Source: DATASD01 sp035478835
GTDB taxonomy: Bacteria; Patescibacteriota; Saccharimonadia; Saccharimonadales; UBA4665
Direction: 5' to 3'
Assembly (NCBI GenBank): GCA_035478835.1
Contig: DATIJH010000005.1
Location: forward strand, 41,074 to 105,073
DNA: 64,000 nucleotides
The translations under genes were made by a program, and so were the position numbers. Positions 1 through 8,720 of the stretch are shown piece by piece; positions within the stretch are counted from its first letter, which is position 1, and each line of letters begins with the position of its first letter. Under the pieces are notes generated by a model that was not told where the DNA came from, searched no databases, and saw only the letters and a list, made by a program, of their open reading frames with translations.

Positions 1-481
1 TAATGTGCTCGGCGCGCTCGTTGTTGATCTGATGGATCATGGCCGCCAGCGTCGTCGACTTACCGGAGCCGGTCGGACCGGTCACTAACACCAGACCGCG
101 CGGATAGTTGGCAAACTTGCTGACCACCGCCGGCAAACCAAGCTGCTCAACCGACAAAATGTCATTGTTGATAAGGCGGAGGGCTGCAGCCAGGTTGCCG
201 CGCTCATGAAAAGCGTTTACACGAAAACGACCAAGATCGCCGAAGGCAAAGCTAAAGTCGAATTCTTTGTCTTTTAGCAAAATCTGCTTCTGGTCTTCGT
301 CTAAAATTGCAAAGATCAACGACTCGACAGCCTCATCGGTCAAAACATCGGCACCGGATACTGCGGCGAGCGCGCCGTCAACGCGCAGCATCGGCGGTAA
401 ACCAACCTGCAAGTGCAAGTCGGACGCCTTCTTTTTGACGACCTCTTCCAGTAGTACTTCGATTCTTGGTTGCCCTTGCAT
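1..481 (-). CDS. pilT: PilT, type IV pilus retraction ATPase (3' end cut by window edge)
   Basis: Cytoplasmic hexameric ATPase that powers type IV pilus retraction. Only the first ~160 residues lie in the window. The ATG at 479-481 follows a Shine-Dalgarno run AAGGAGAGGG. The N-terminal domain has the family-typical stretch DLHLQVGLPPMLRVDG, and the Walker A motif GPTGSGKSTT sits at about residues 132-141, close to the edge. Walker B and the His box would lie outside. It is the last visible gene of pilM-pilN-pilO-orf-pilB-pilT, 12 bases after the pilB stop. The pilB-pilT order and the absence of the long MshEN N-domain favour PilT over a second PilB. Confidence 0.93.
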   Translation of the reverse strand, partial: MQGQPRIEVLLEEVVKKKASDLHLQVGLPPMLRVDGALAAVSGADVLTDEAVESLIFAILDEDQKQILLKDKEFDFSFAFGDLGRFRVNAFHERGNLAAALRLINNDILSVEQLGLPAVVSKFANYPRGLVLVTGPTGSGKSTTLAAMIHQINNERAEHI

Positions 482-493
482 TCCACCCTCTCC

Positions 494-2317
494 TTATGCT
501 GCGCTGTCTGCGGCAGCGACACGGTTTACTTCTGTTAGCGTTGTATAGCCTGCTAGTGCTTTCAAATAACCATCTTGACGCATAGTTATCATCCCTTGCT
601 CTTGCGCGGTCTTTTGGATCTCTGCCGACGTAGCACGTTTGAGGATTAGCTCCTGCACTTTGTCAGTGACGTGGAACACCTCGTAAATGCCCATTCGGCC
701 CTTATACCCATTTGGTGCGCCAGGACTATCTTTGCCCTTGGTCAAAGTATAAGCTTTTTGGTCACGAAGTGGCAAGGTTTCGTAGCCGAGATCTTTGGCA
801 ACTTTGGCGCGGTCTTCTTCTTTTGCCGGCAATAAGTGGCCGACCGTGGCTTTAATAGCTTCTGTTTCGACCTTATCGGACTGATACGTTTCTTTATTTG
901 GACCAATGCGCCGCACCAGACGCTGGCCGATCACAGTATGCACGGTTGAAGCGATCAGGAATGGCTCGATGCTCATGTCGAGTAAACGCGGCAAAATACC
1001 GGCGGCCGAGTTGGTGTGGAGTGTCGAGAACACCAAGTGTCCAGTAAGCGAAGCCTGCACCGCCAGTTCCGCGGTTTCCTTGTCGCGAATCTCACCCACC
1101 ATCACGACATCAGGGTCTTGGCGCAAGATCGAACGCAGGCCGTTCGCGAACGTCAAACCCACATCGGCGTTGACCTGAATCTGGTTAACGCCATCAATTT
1201 TGTATTCAACCGGGTCCTCGAGTGTGACGATATTTATGGCGTCACTTTTGACCTCTTGTAGCAACGCGTACAACGAGGTCGACTTACCTGAGCCAGTCGG
1301 ACCACTGGTGAGGATCATGCCACTGGTCGATTTAATGCCTTCGCGAATGGTACGCAATGCGCGGCCCATATAGCCCATGTCCTCGAGATGTAGGCTGGTG
1401 CCGCTCTTGTCGAGCAATCGGATCACCACCTGTTCGCCCCAAACTACGGGCGAAATTGCAATACGCAAATCAATTTGGTGATCGCCAACCTGAATACTAA
1501 ATTCACCATCCTGCGGGATGCGGTGCTCGTCGATCTTTAGGTTCGCCAAAATTTTTATGCGCGATACGAGCGGCGGCTCAGTGCTCTTTGGCAGCATCAA
1601 AATCTCGCGCAAAATGCCGTCTACGCGGCAGCGGATTTTAAGCGAATTTTGCAGCGGCTCAATGTGCACGTCACTGGCGTGATTTTTGGCCGCATATTCC
1701 AGAATCGTCGACAGCGCCTTGCTGATCGGCGAGTCCTGCACAATCGTTTTAATGTTCCGGCTCGAGTCGTTTACGTTCGCTGGCGCTGCTGCGTCGCCCG
1801 TAGTCTGCACCTGCCCGATCTCTGCCGTCGGATTACCAATGGCACTAATCTCGCCCACTACCTTCTGCGAAATATTGGTCTGGTATTGGTGCAGTACTTG
1901 GCGAATGCCTTCCTCGCTTGCCGCGTACACTTTGAGCGGGCGGCCGATCTTGTTCGACAAAAAGTCCACAGCCTGCACGTTGTCGGCATCGAGCATTGCC
2001 ACCACCAGGCGGTTCTGCATCTCACCGAGCGGCACTGCCATGTAGCGCTCAGCGATATCCTGCGGTAACAGCTCCAAAATTTTCTGCTCTACGTGCGCTG
2101 CAGTCAGGTTCACATATGGAATTCTACTCACCTCGGCGATTGTTTTGGTGAGTTTTTCATCCGTTACAGAGCCGGAAGACACCAAATAACTGAGCAGCGG
2201 CAGCTTTTCGGATTCAGCCTTTTTACGCAGCTCTTCGAGCTTGTCTTTGCTCAGGACCTTATCTTTTACGAGCGTGTCCTCAACCTGTTGCTGGGTTGCG
2301 GCAGATAAAACACTCAT
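494..2317 (-). CDS. pilB: PilB, type IV pilus assembly ATPase (GspE family)
   Basis: Extension ATPase of the type IV pilus. It has an N-terminal MshEN-like domain (about residues 1-160), then the GspE motor domain with Walker A GPTGSGKSTS near residue 339, Walker B/Asp box RQDPDVVMVGEIRD near 398, and the His-box region STLHTN. The start at 2317 follows CCTAGGATACG, a usable ribosome site. Odd point: after GQRLVRRI, where PilB/GspE proteins usually carry a four-cysteine zinc motif (CxxC...CxxC), this protein reads GPNKE and has no cysteines there. It lies between a small membrane protein gene and pilT. Confidence 0.95.
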   Translation of the reverse strand: MSVLSAATQQQVEDTLVKDKVLSKDKLEELRKKAESEKLPLLSYLVSSGSVTDEKLTKTIAEVSRIPYVNLTAAHVEQKILELLPQDIAERYMAVPLGEMQNRLVVAMLDADNVQAVDFLSNKIGRPLKVYAASEEGIRQVLHQYQTNISQKVVGEISAIGNPTAEIGQVQTTGDAAAPANVNDSSRNIKTIVQDSPISKALSTILEYAAKNHASDVHIEPLQNSLKIRCRVDGILREILMLPKSTEPPLVSRIKILANLKIDEHRIPQDGEFSIQVGDHQIDLRIAISPVVWGEQVVIRLLDKSGTSLHLEDMGYMGRALRTIREGIKSTSGMILTSGPTGSGKSTSLYALLQEVKSDAINIVTLEDPVEYKIDGVNQIQVNADVGLTFANGLRSILRQDPDVVMVGEIRDKETAELAVQASLTGHLVFSTLHTNSAAGILPRLLDMSIEPFLIASTVHTVIGQRLVRRIGPNKETYQSDKVETEAIKATVGHLLPAKEEDRAKVAKDLGYETLPLRDQKAYTLTKGKDSPGAPNGYKGRMGIYEVFHVTDKVQELILKRATSAEIQKTAQEQGMITMRQDGYLKALAGYTTLTEVNRVAAADSAA

Positions 2318-2333
2318 CGTATCCTAGGCCCAA

Positions 2334-2585
2334 TTATTGGGCTGCGCCATTAAACGGATTCTGGTTATTATTGTTACCGATCTGGATGTTCTGCGTTGGA
2401 TCAACTGACGATCCGTTAAAGTACTTGGTATTGGGCGAATTAAACTGAGCTGTAATCGGATCGACCACCTCAACATTTTGATGGCGGTTGCTTGGCGAAG
2501 CAAACAAGAAATTGGAAAGCAGCAGCGACAAAACGGCACTCACAAAGGCGATAACAATGATTAGAACGATGTCTTTCTGCTTCAT
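2334..2585 (-). CDS. Small single-pass membrane protein in the pilus operon
   Basis: 83 residues. One N-terminal membrane segment (about residues 6-29) is followed by an Asn/Pro-rich polar tail, presumably extracytoplasmic. The start codon overlaps the pilO stop by 4 bases (ATGA), so it is translationally coupled between pilO and pilB. The position is that of PilP in proteobacterial clusters, but there is no lipobox and no recognisable PilP domain. A role in the pilus alignment complex is inferred from position only. Confidence 0.8.
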   Translation of the reverse strand: MKQKDIVLIIVIAFVSAVLSLLLSNFLFASPSNRHQNVEVVDPITAQFNSPNTKYFNGSSVDPTQNIQIGNNNNQNPFNGAAQ

Positions 2586-3256
2586 TTCACTACCTGTGTT
2601 TTAATGTTTAGGTTTTTCTCGGGCTGATAGTATGTCTGCGCGCTAATTGTGGCCGTCATACTGCTGTCTGTGCCCGTGTATTCAATGGTCTGTATCTGGA
2701 ATGGGCGGATCGAGCGGTCAAAAACGCCAATGAGATTCTGTACCGATTGATACGACCCGCTTACCTGCACCTGGAATGGCATTGGCACTGGTGCCGGGTT
2801 GCTGCTGCTTTGGTTGGCAGACTGGGCGATTTCGTCGTCTGTACCGGTGATACTCAGAATCTGCAAGCCTTGGTTCGTGATTAACTTCTCGAGGCTGCTC
2901 GCAAGCGCCGGCCAGTCGTATTTGCTTGGCAAAGCATCAAGAGTGATCTTGGCATTGTCGCCGTCCTGCTGCCCTGTTCCCTGCGGATTGCCGCCAATAA
3001 TGTTCTGCGGCGTGCCCACAAATGCCTTATACGAGCCAACCAGGCTGTCGCGCGCACTCAAATCTGCCTTCAGCTGCGCAACTGCCTTCTTCTTACCAGA
3101 GATGACACGGTTCTGGTACCCTGCCTGGCTAAGCAGTGACTTGGACGCGATAAGCGCAAATATAACAACGAAAGCCGCAATAGCAGTCGAGGCAACAATG
3201 CGCCGGTTTGCCTTGCTAATAAGTGTTCGTTTGGTGAGTGATACTGTACGTGCCAT
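2582..3256 (-). CDS. pilO: PilO-like inner-membrane pilus alignment protein
   Basis: 224 residues with a basic N-terminus, one membrane segment (about residues 21-40), a coiled-coil-like stretch and a ferredoxin-fold-like C-terminal domain. In this family PilO pairs with PilN to couple PilM to the pilus machine. I chose the ATG at 3254-3256 (MARTVSLTKR) because an upstream in-frame ATG at 3343 would overlap pilN by about 80 bases. With this start the gap to the pilN stop is 7 bases. Assigned from gene order and architecture, since sequence conservation is low. Confidence 0.82.
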   Translation of the reverse strand: MARTVSLTKRTLISKANRRIVASTAIAAFVVIFALIASKSLLSQAGYQNRVISGKKKAVAQLKADLSARDSLVGSYKAFVGTPQNIIGGNPQGTGQQDGDNAKITLDALPSKYDWPALASSLEKLITNQGLQILSITGTDDEIAQSANQSSSNPAPVPMPFQVQVSGSYQSVQNLIGVFDRSIRPFQIQTIEYTGTDSSMTATISAQTYYQPEKNLNIKTQVVK

Positions 3257-3263
3257 ATATTGC

Positions 3264-3941
3264 CTATTGCCCACTACTTGAATTTTGGAATAGCGCAGTC
3301 GGTTGCTCGACCACCGACCGAGTACTGATAATCTGCGGAACATTTAAGGTTACACCATCGCTGGTCTCGCTGAAGATTGCAGGGTCAAAGCTGGCGGTGA
3401 TCGTGTACGTCGCACCTTTTTTGTCGCGCGAAAGGTTGGTCACAACTTGTGAGAAGGCCGCTTTCGAGCTTGTGCCACTCGACGGAATGCTATATGTCGC
3501 GAACTTCAGCGTGTCAGCGAAGGTGTTCACGACATCTACGCTCACGGCATCACCATTGGCAGTAATGGTGTTTTTATTGAAATCGACATCCAGTTTTGAG
3601 ATGGTTGCCTGTGTCGGCGTAAGCTGGCTCAGAAACCCACCGAGGCGCGTCACCACAGCCTTCTTATCGTGCAGTCCGGTTAAAGCGTTGAGCTGGTTCT
3701 GGATGGTCAAGATCTTGTTCAGATCCTGCGTCGATTGTAATTGCTGCGAGTTAGTCTTGATGTCTTTATTGAGGTCGCTTAAATTCTTACGCTGCACACC
3801 ATACACCACGCCCAGCAGCAATACAACTACCGCAACGCCGGCAATTATTGCAGCGGTAGAAATCAGAATAACGAGCTGCTCCTGGCGCCGCGCCCGCAAA
3901 TATTGCAATTTTACATCTGGTAAAAGGTTAAACTGGACCAT
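3264..3941 (-). CDS. pilN: PilN-like pilus assembly protein
   Basis: 225 residues. The N-terminal motif MVQFNLLPDVKLQYLRARR resembles the cytoplasmic FNLLP segment of PilN that docks on PilM. A membrane helix (about residues 27-48), a coiled coil and a periplasmic-type domain follow. The start overlaps the pilM stop by one base (TAATG), indicating coupled translation. Confidence 0.9.
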   Translation of the reverse strand: MVQFNLLPDVKLQYLRARRQEQLVILISTAAIIAGVAVVVLLLGVVYGVQRKNLSDLNKDIKTNSQQLQSTQDLNKILTIQNQLNALTGLHDKKAVVTRLGGFLSQLTPTQATISKLDVDFNKNTITANGDAVSVDVVNTFADTLKFATYSIPSSGTSSKAAFSQVVTNLSRDKKGATYTITASFDPAIFSETSDGVTLNVPQIISTRSVVEQPTALFQNSSSGQ

Positions 3942-4981
3942 TATTCAACCCTCTCCGCCAAACCGGCAGCCACGCCAAAGTGGTTGGAAACAGCCAAAAG
4001 TTCGTTCTGCCGCTCCGGAGCGAACGCGACATTACGCCATGCGTTACCAATCTCGACCTCGATACCGAATTTGTTTGCGAGGTACAGCGGGAACTCGGGC
4101 AAGGCCGAGGCGCCGCCCGTCACGATAATGCGTGAGATCTGCGTGTCGCCGTAGCGCGTTTGGAAGAATTTAATAGACTTGTCGATCTCGTTTGTCAGGA
4201 TGTCGATCGTGCCGATGATGGCATCGTAAATGCGGCCCTCGAGTTTGTCCTTGCTGAGGCCGAACTTAAATACGAACTGGCGGGCTTGTTTGTCGTCGAT
4301 ATTAAGGTTTTGTGCGGCCGAACGGATAATTGCCTCTGCGCCGGTTGGAATCGAGCGTGTCAGGCGCGGTGCACCGTTCATCGTTACCACCAAGTCCGTG
4401 CTCTTGCTGCCAATATCGAGCACCATTTGCGGCACCATAGCGTCCGGTGCAATAAGTGCACGCGTTAGCGCCAGGTTGTCCGGCTCGAACGAAATTACTT
4501 CAAGTCCGATAGACTCCAGCAAATCAAGCCGCTGCTCCACAAAATCGTTCTCAACACTTGAAAGCAAAATCTCTACCTTGGTCTGGTCCTTTGGCGAATC
4601 GCCAATAACCGCCCAGTCAATCTTTGATTTATCAAGCGGCGTCGGAATAAATGAGTCGGCCTGGTAACGGATAGCCTTGGCGAGTTCGCTTGATGGCAAG
4701 CGGTCAAAGTCGACAACCGTTGTGAATACTTTGCCCGAGGGCACGCCAACCGCAACGTTCTTGGTGGTCATTTTGGCTTGGTCAAGCAAGCCGCGAATAA
4801 CCTGCGCCAGTTTTTGCTGATCGGCCTTAGAATCGCTCAAGACCACTTTGCTGTCGACGGGTACATACGCATAGCGCACCAGTGATTTTGGCATGCCGTT
4901 ACCGCGCAGCTCGACAAGCCTAACCGCGGTGGTGCCTATGTCCAGTCCGAAAAATGCCGATACCCCACTCAGTAAACTCAT
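3941..4981 (-). CDS. pilM: PilM, actin-like ATPase of the type IV pilus
   Basis: 346 residues of the FtsA/PilM actin-like fold. The phosphate-1 motif GLDIGTTAVRLVEL is near the N-terminus, the second phosphate motif MVLDIGSKSTDLVV is mid-protein and the adenosine motif IIVTGGASALPEF is near the C-terminus. PilM is cytoplasmic and binds the N-terminal peptide of PilN. It is the first gene of the pilus operon. A TATAAT -10 box lies 9 bases before the start, with no Shine-Dalgarno sequence. Confidence 0.95.
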   Translation of the reverse strand: MSLLSGVSAFFGLDIGTTAVRLVELRGNGMPKSLVRYAYVPVDSKVVLSDSKADQQKLAQVIRGLLDQAKMTTKNVAVGVPSGKVFTTVVDFDRLPSSELAKAIRYQADSFIPTPLDKSKIDWAVIGDSPKDQTKVEILLSSVENDFVEQRLDLLESIGLEVISFEPDNLALTRALIAPDAMVPQMVLDIGSKSTDLVVTMNGAPRLTRSIPTGAEAIIRSAAQNLNIDDKQARQFVFKFGLSKDKLEGRIYDAIIGTIDILTNEIDKSIKFFQTRYGDTQISRIIVTGGASALPEFPLYLANKFGIEVEIGNAWRNVAFAPERQNELLAVSNHFGVAAGLAERVE

Positions 4982-4990
4982 ATTGGCCTG

Positions 4991-4996
4991 ATTATA
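4991..4996 (-). promoter_or_regulatory. -10 box of the pilM operon
   Basis: TATAAT on the minus strand, 9 bases before the pilM ATG. This implies a leader of only about two bases. No good -35 box was seen. Confidence 0.6.
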
Positions 4997-5051
4997 GCAT
5001 AAGCATGGTGGGTATACGCAAGTGTGTTATCTGTGTAAAACTTATGCACAA

Positions 5052-7010
5052 CTACAGGACCGGTGGCAGACTTACGATCGAGTCGTACGTGTCACTCGTA
5101 TTCGCCGTTGAACTGCCTGGAAGCGGCTGTGCGATCCAGAGTGCCGGGTTATAGTTAAACACTTCGGCTGCGCTGTTGCTTGTATTTGTGTCATTTGCCT
5201 TGGCTTGGGCGAGCGTGCCGTTAGAGCGCAATAGTTCGATCTGCTGGGCCGTAAAGCTACCATTCACCGTCAACTTATTGGCGCAGTTGGTATACACCGT
5301 ATTGCCTGGCGTCGCCAGCGACATTGGCGTAAACGGCGTGGCCGGGTCGGTGCAGGTATAAATAGTACCTCCGGTACCACCGGTCTGTTGCGAAACATAA
5401 GAACCGTCGAGCTGCGTCACTGCACCGGCAATGTAAATATTGCCTTTTACGATCAGGTTAAAGTTAGGGATTTGGCTCATAAGCCAGCTGCCGCTGTACC
5501 CAATATTGCCTTTAATGTACACATCACCAGTGACATACAGCGTAGTGTTGGCGCTCGTCCCGAAGCTGCCGCCGGCGATCGTCAGGTTGCCATTGTATTT
5601 GTAGGCACCACTGCCGAGGCCGCTCACCGTAAGGCCCGCCGGCGGCACAGCGCCAACCGACGTTGCCGAGGCCGGTATTTGGCCAGCGTAGTCCGGTACG
5701 CACGGCAAAGAGCTGCCGATCGACTTACCATATGTGCCATTTGCCTGATCACCGCCCGTCACATTTTGGTTACTGAATGCGAGACCGCTTGGTGTGGGTG
5801 CGCCGCTACTATTCTGCGCGCTCGCAAAATCCTGCAATATATTGAGCACATAGGCCGCATACTGCGTGCCGGCGCCCGCAAAGGTGCCTGCCCTTTGGTT
5901 CCAGCCAACAACAGATGCATTCGTGTCCTCCGTACAAGCCGTACCAAACCCATTACCAGCCGAAACGTCTCCGCCAAATACCTGCGCATATGGCTTGCTT
6001 ACCACAATAACGCACGCTTCGTTCGTTGCGGTACCGCCCCCCGATTGATCGGCAGGGCTCACCGCAAGCTCCCGGCAATACGTCTTGTTTGGCTGGGCCG
6101 TAAAATTATCACTTATGGGTATCGTGTACGTTTGCCCCTGTTGTATAGGCGGACAAGCGATGGTCTGCGTAGGATCGCCCGGTCCTGGCGGAGGCGTGCC
6201 GCTTACATACCCGTTGCGGACGATGGTATAAATCGTGCAGGTTGCCGGATCGCTGGTACGGAGACTCGGATTGTTGGTAACGGTGTAGGTAAAGTTCACG
6301 TTGCTGCCCGGCTCAACAGTGCCACTCGGGTTAACGTTAACGCTCGGCTGCAAGCTGTAATCCAAATCTTCCAGGTAATGCAGTTCACCGAGCGGGTTCC
6401 CACAGTCACGCTTAATAGCGTACCGCGGCTGATGCGTCTTCTGGTCATAAAATACAATTGCGGGCGCGGAACCGGCGTCTGGGTAGTACGCCACATCTAC
6501 TTTTGTGGAACGCGTGTTAATCCCGCCAAAATCATACACTTGATTAAAGTTTATGAGGCTCGGCACCGCGGCTTCATACTTATAGACCAACGTAGACCAC
6601 TTATTAAATTGGGTTGGATCGCACGCCACGTTCTTTGGCGTACCCGGCGCCCACCCTAGCATAGTCAATACGATAAATGCCGCGCCAGTGTTGCGTTGAT
6701 CGGTCTGGCTTGGCAGGGCATTGCCTGGGCAATCACCCAAGTCATCGTAAATGGTGTGTACTAAATCCCAGCCATTGTTCACATTGAGGAGGGCCGGCGC
6801 AGGCAGCACGTTCCAGCGCGTGCCGTTCGCTCCCGGGCCGCCGTCGTAACCACCGTAAAAGTAGCCAATGTAGCAATTCAACCCGTCAATCGAGCAAGCA
6901 TCGGCGCTCGCCATGTGCGGCCTGAGCGCCAGTCCGGCCCACAGTAAACCGCTCAAAAGTGTGGTCGCAATGCCAACACGGATAATGTTACGCAGTGTTT
7001 TTGTACTCAT
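5052..7010 (-). CDS. Large secreted surface protein
   Basis: 652 residues with a clear signal peptide: a basic start, a hydrophobic core and an ASA cleavage site at about residue 36. The mature protein has several cysteines, a middle region resembling a DUF11/CARDB-like beta-sandwich (VEPGSNVNFTYTVTNN) and a C-terminal part with repeats of the type LYVTGDVYIKGNIGY and LIVKGNIYIAGAV, suggesting a right-handed beta-helix. It lies immediately upstream of the pilus operon, and its start overlaps the TPR gene's stop by 4 bases. An adhesin or pilus-associated surface role is inferred from secretion and context; no enzymatic motif was recognised. Confidence 0.85.
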   Translation of the reverse strand: MSTKTLRNIIRVGIATTLLSGLLWAGLALRPHMASADACSIDGLNCYIGYFYGGYDGGPGANGTRWNVLPAPALLNVNNGWDLVHTIYDDLGDCPGNALPSQTDQRNTGAAFIVLTMLGWAPGTPKNVACDPTQFNKWSTLVYKYEAAVPSLINFNQVYDFGGINTRSTKVDVAYYPDAGSAPAIVFYDQKTHQPRYAIKRDCGNPLGELHYLEDLDYSLQPSVNVNPSGTVEPGSNVNFTYTVTNNPSLRTSDPATCTIYTIVRNGYVSGTPPPGPGDPTQTIACPPIQQGQTYTIPISDNFTAQPNKTYCRELAVSPADQSGGGTATNEACVIVVSKPYAQVFGGDVSAGNGFGTACTEDTNASVVGWNQRAGTFAGAGTQYAAYVLNILQDFASAQNSSGAPTPSGLAFSNQNVTGGDQANGTYGKSIGSSLPCVPDYAGQIPASATSVGAVPPAGLTVSGLGSGAYKYNGNLTIAGGSFGTSANTTLYVTGDVYIKGNIGYSGSWLMSQIPNFNLIVKGNIYIAGAVTQLDGSYVSQQTGGTGGTIYTCTDPATPFTPMSLATPGNTVYTNCANKLTVNGSFTAQQIELLRSNGTLAQAKANDTNTSNSAAEVFNYNPALWIAQPLPGSSTANTSDTYDSIVSLPPVL

Positions 7011-7543
7011 AGCTTTTTCTGTAGCTCCGAAATTTGGTAATCGTACACCGCGGATTGATCTTGCGAGTTTGTACTGGCATCAAGCCGCTGTTTTGCCTCT
7101 TGGAATAATGCGATAGCAGTCTTGTAATCTTTGGCCTGCGCAGCGATGCTGGCGGCGGTGGCAGCCTGGTCGGAGTTAAGTTTGAACTTTTTATCTATCT
7201 GCTGATAGGTGGTGAGCGACGTTTTAAAATCATGGGCATTGGCATACGCCGCAGCAAGCAACAGCTGCGTAGCTTCCGTATTGATGGTCTTCTGCCCTTT
7301 TAACAGCGTGATCGCACCGGTGTAATCGTGCGTACCATATTTTTTGTTCACGGCATTAACGAGGGCTTGGCCGGTATATTGCGGCCCGTATGAACTCGGG
7401 GCAACCTTGCGGTGAGTCGCTAGCCACCAGCCGCCCGCCGCCACTGCAACAACCACCAAAACTATCCCGGCAACAATCAAAGCCTTGTGTTTATCCACCC
7501 GCGGCTCTGTGACAACAACAGTATTGTCAGATTTCTTGGCCAT
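7007..7543 (-). CDS. Membrane-anchored TPR-like protein
   Basis: 178 residues: a short cytoplasmic N-terminus, a membrane helix (about residues 22-42), then helical repeats with TPR character (AAAYANAHDFKTSLTTYQQI, AQAKDYKTAIALFQEA). I chose the ATG at 7541-7543 (MAKKSDNT), which follows GGTGGTAAG; the longer frame reaches into the promoter region shared with ychF. It is the first gene of a two-gene operon with the large secreted protein. A scaffold or export-helper role for that protein is inferred. Confidence 0.8.
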   Translation of the reverse strand: MAKKSDNTVVVTEPRVDKHKALIVAGIVLVVVAVAAGGWWLATHRKVAPSSYGPQYTGQALVNAVNKKYGTHDYTGAITLLKGQKTINTEATQLLLAAAYANAHDFKTSLTTYQQIDKKFKLNSDQAATAASIAAQAKDYKTAIALFQEAKQRLDASTNSQDQSAVYDYQISELQKKL

Positions 7544-7602
7544 CTTACCACCAAGTATACCAAAAGCAGTAGCGTTATAGAATAAGATTTTGCACATGTA
7601 CT

Positions 7603-7632
7603 TTGCGCCATGTGTTTTACCTCTGTTATAAT
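7603..7632 (+). promoter_or_regulatory. Promoter of ychF (leaderless type)
   Basis: TATAAT at 7627-7632 with TTGCGC 18 bases upstream. The ATG at 7640 is 7 bases after the -10 box, where transcription would be expected to begin. Confidence 0.7.
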
Positions 7633-7639
7633 AACGTTC

Positions 7640-8719
7640 ATGAGTTCACTTTCTATTGGTATCGTCGGACTGCCGAATGTCGGCAAATCTACCCTGTTTA
7701 ACGCGCTGACCAACAATAATATTTTGGCTGCGAATTATCCGTTCGCCACTATCGAACCCAACACCGGCATCGTGCCCGTCCCAGACGAGCGTCTGCAAAA
7801 GCTCGGCGAGTTGTACCACACACAAAAAATCGTGCCCGCCACCGTAACATTTGTAGACATTGCCGGCCTTGTCGCCGGTGCCAGCCAGGGCGAGGGCCTC
7901 GGCAACCAGTTTTTGAGCCACATCCGCACCACCAACGCCATCGTACAGGTGGTCCGCGCGTTCCACGACGATAACGTTGTGCACGTCGACGAACAGCACG
8001 ACCCTCGCAAAGACATCGACGTCATTAACACCGAGCTCGTGCTCGCCGATCTGCAAACCGTCGAAAAACGCCTGCCCAAATTCGAAAAAGAAGCACGCGC
8101 CAACCCCAAACTTAAACCAATTTTAGACACGCTGCAAAAAGTGCACCAACTTTTAGACAGCGGCAAGCCCCTCTCCAGCGTCAGCGACGTCAACCTGGAG
8201 CACATCGCCGATCTGCAGCTCATCACCGCAAAACCAGCCATCTATCTTTTTAACGTGGACGAGGCCGGCTTAAGCGACGATACGCGCAAAAAAGAGCTCG
8301 CCGCACTTGTCGCACCAGCTCAAAGCCTGTTTATCTGCGCGCAGCTAGAGAGCGAGTTACGCGGCCTTGACTCGGCGGACGCCAGCGAATTACTCGAGAG
8401 CTACGGGCAAACCGAATCCGGCCTGGTACAACTTATCCATGCCGCATACGATACGCTCGGCCTGCAAAGCTACCTGACCGCCGGCGAAAAAGAGGTCCGC
8501 GCCTGGACGATCCGCAAAGGCTTCACCGCCCCGCAAGCCGCTGGTGTAATCCACGGCGATTTTGAGCGCGGCTTTATCGCGGCTCAAATTGTGAGCTACC
8601 CAGACTTGATCGCTGCCGGCTCCGAAACCGCTGCCAAAGCTGCCGGCAAAGTCCGCACCGAAGGCAAAGACTACGTCATGCAGCCCGACGATGTCGTCGA
8701 GTTCCGCTTTAACGTCTAG
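7640..8719 (+). CDS. ychF: YchF/OLA1-type P-loop ATPase
   Basis: Conserved Obg-family nucleotide hydrolase associated with ribosomes and stress responses. G1 is GLPNVGKST at about residues 9-17, G3 is DIAGLVAGAS, and the base-recognition motif reads NVDE rather than NKxD, as is typical for YchF, which prefers ATP. The C-terminal TGS domain includes IHGDFERGFIAAQIV. The ATG at 7640 (MSSLSIGIVG) is chosen over an upstream ATG at 7610 because the latter precedes the -10 box. It is convergent with the Fic-like gene, whose stop lies one base away. Confidence 0.96.
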   Translation: MSSLSIGIVGLPNVGKSTLFNALTNNNILAANYPFATIEPNTGIVPVPDERLQKLGELYHTQKIVPATVTFVDIAGLVAGASQGEGLGNQFLSHIRTTNAIVQVVRAFHDDNVVHVDEQHDPRKDIDVINTELVLADLQTVEKRLPKFEKEARANPKLKPILDTLQKVHQLLDSGKPLSSVSDVNLEHIADLQLITAKPAIYLFNVDEAGLSDDTRKKELAALVAPAQSLFICAQLESELRGLDSADASELLESYGQTESGLVQLIHAAYDTLGLQSYLTAGEKEVRAWTIRKGFTAPQAAGVIHGDFERGFIAAQIVSYPDLIAAGSETAAKAAGKVRTEGKDYVMQPDDVVEFRFNV

Positions 8720-8720
8720 A

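Noticed and set aside
5388..6659. A 423-codon open frame antisense to the secreted surface protein
   Set aside because: The minus-strand frame has a signal peptide, operon overlap and repeats. The antisense frame is Arg-rich and featureless.
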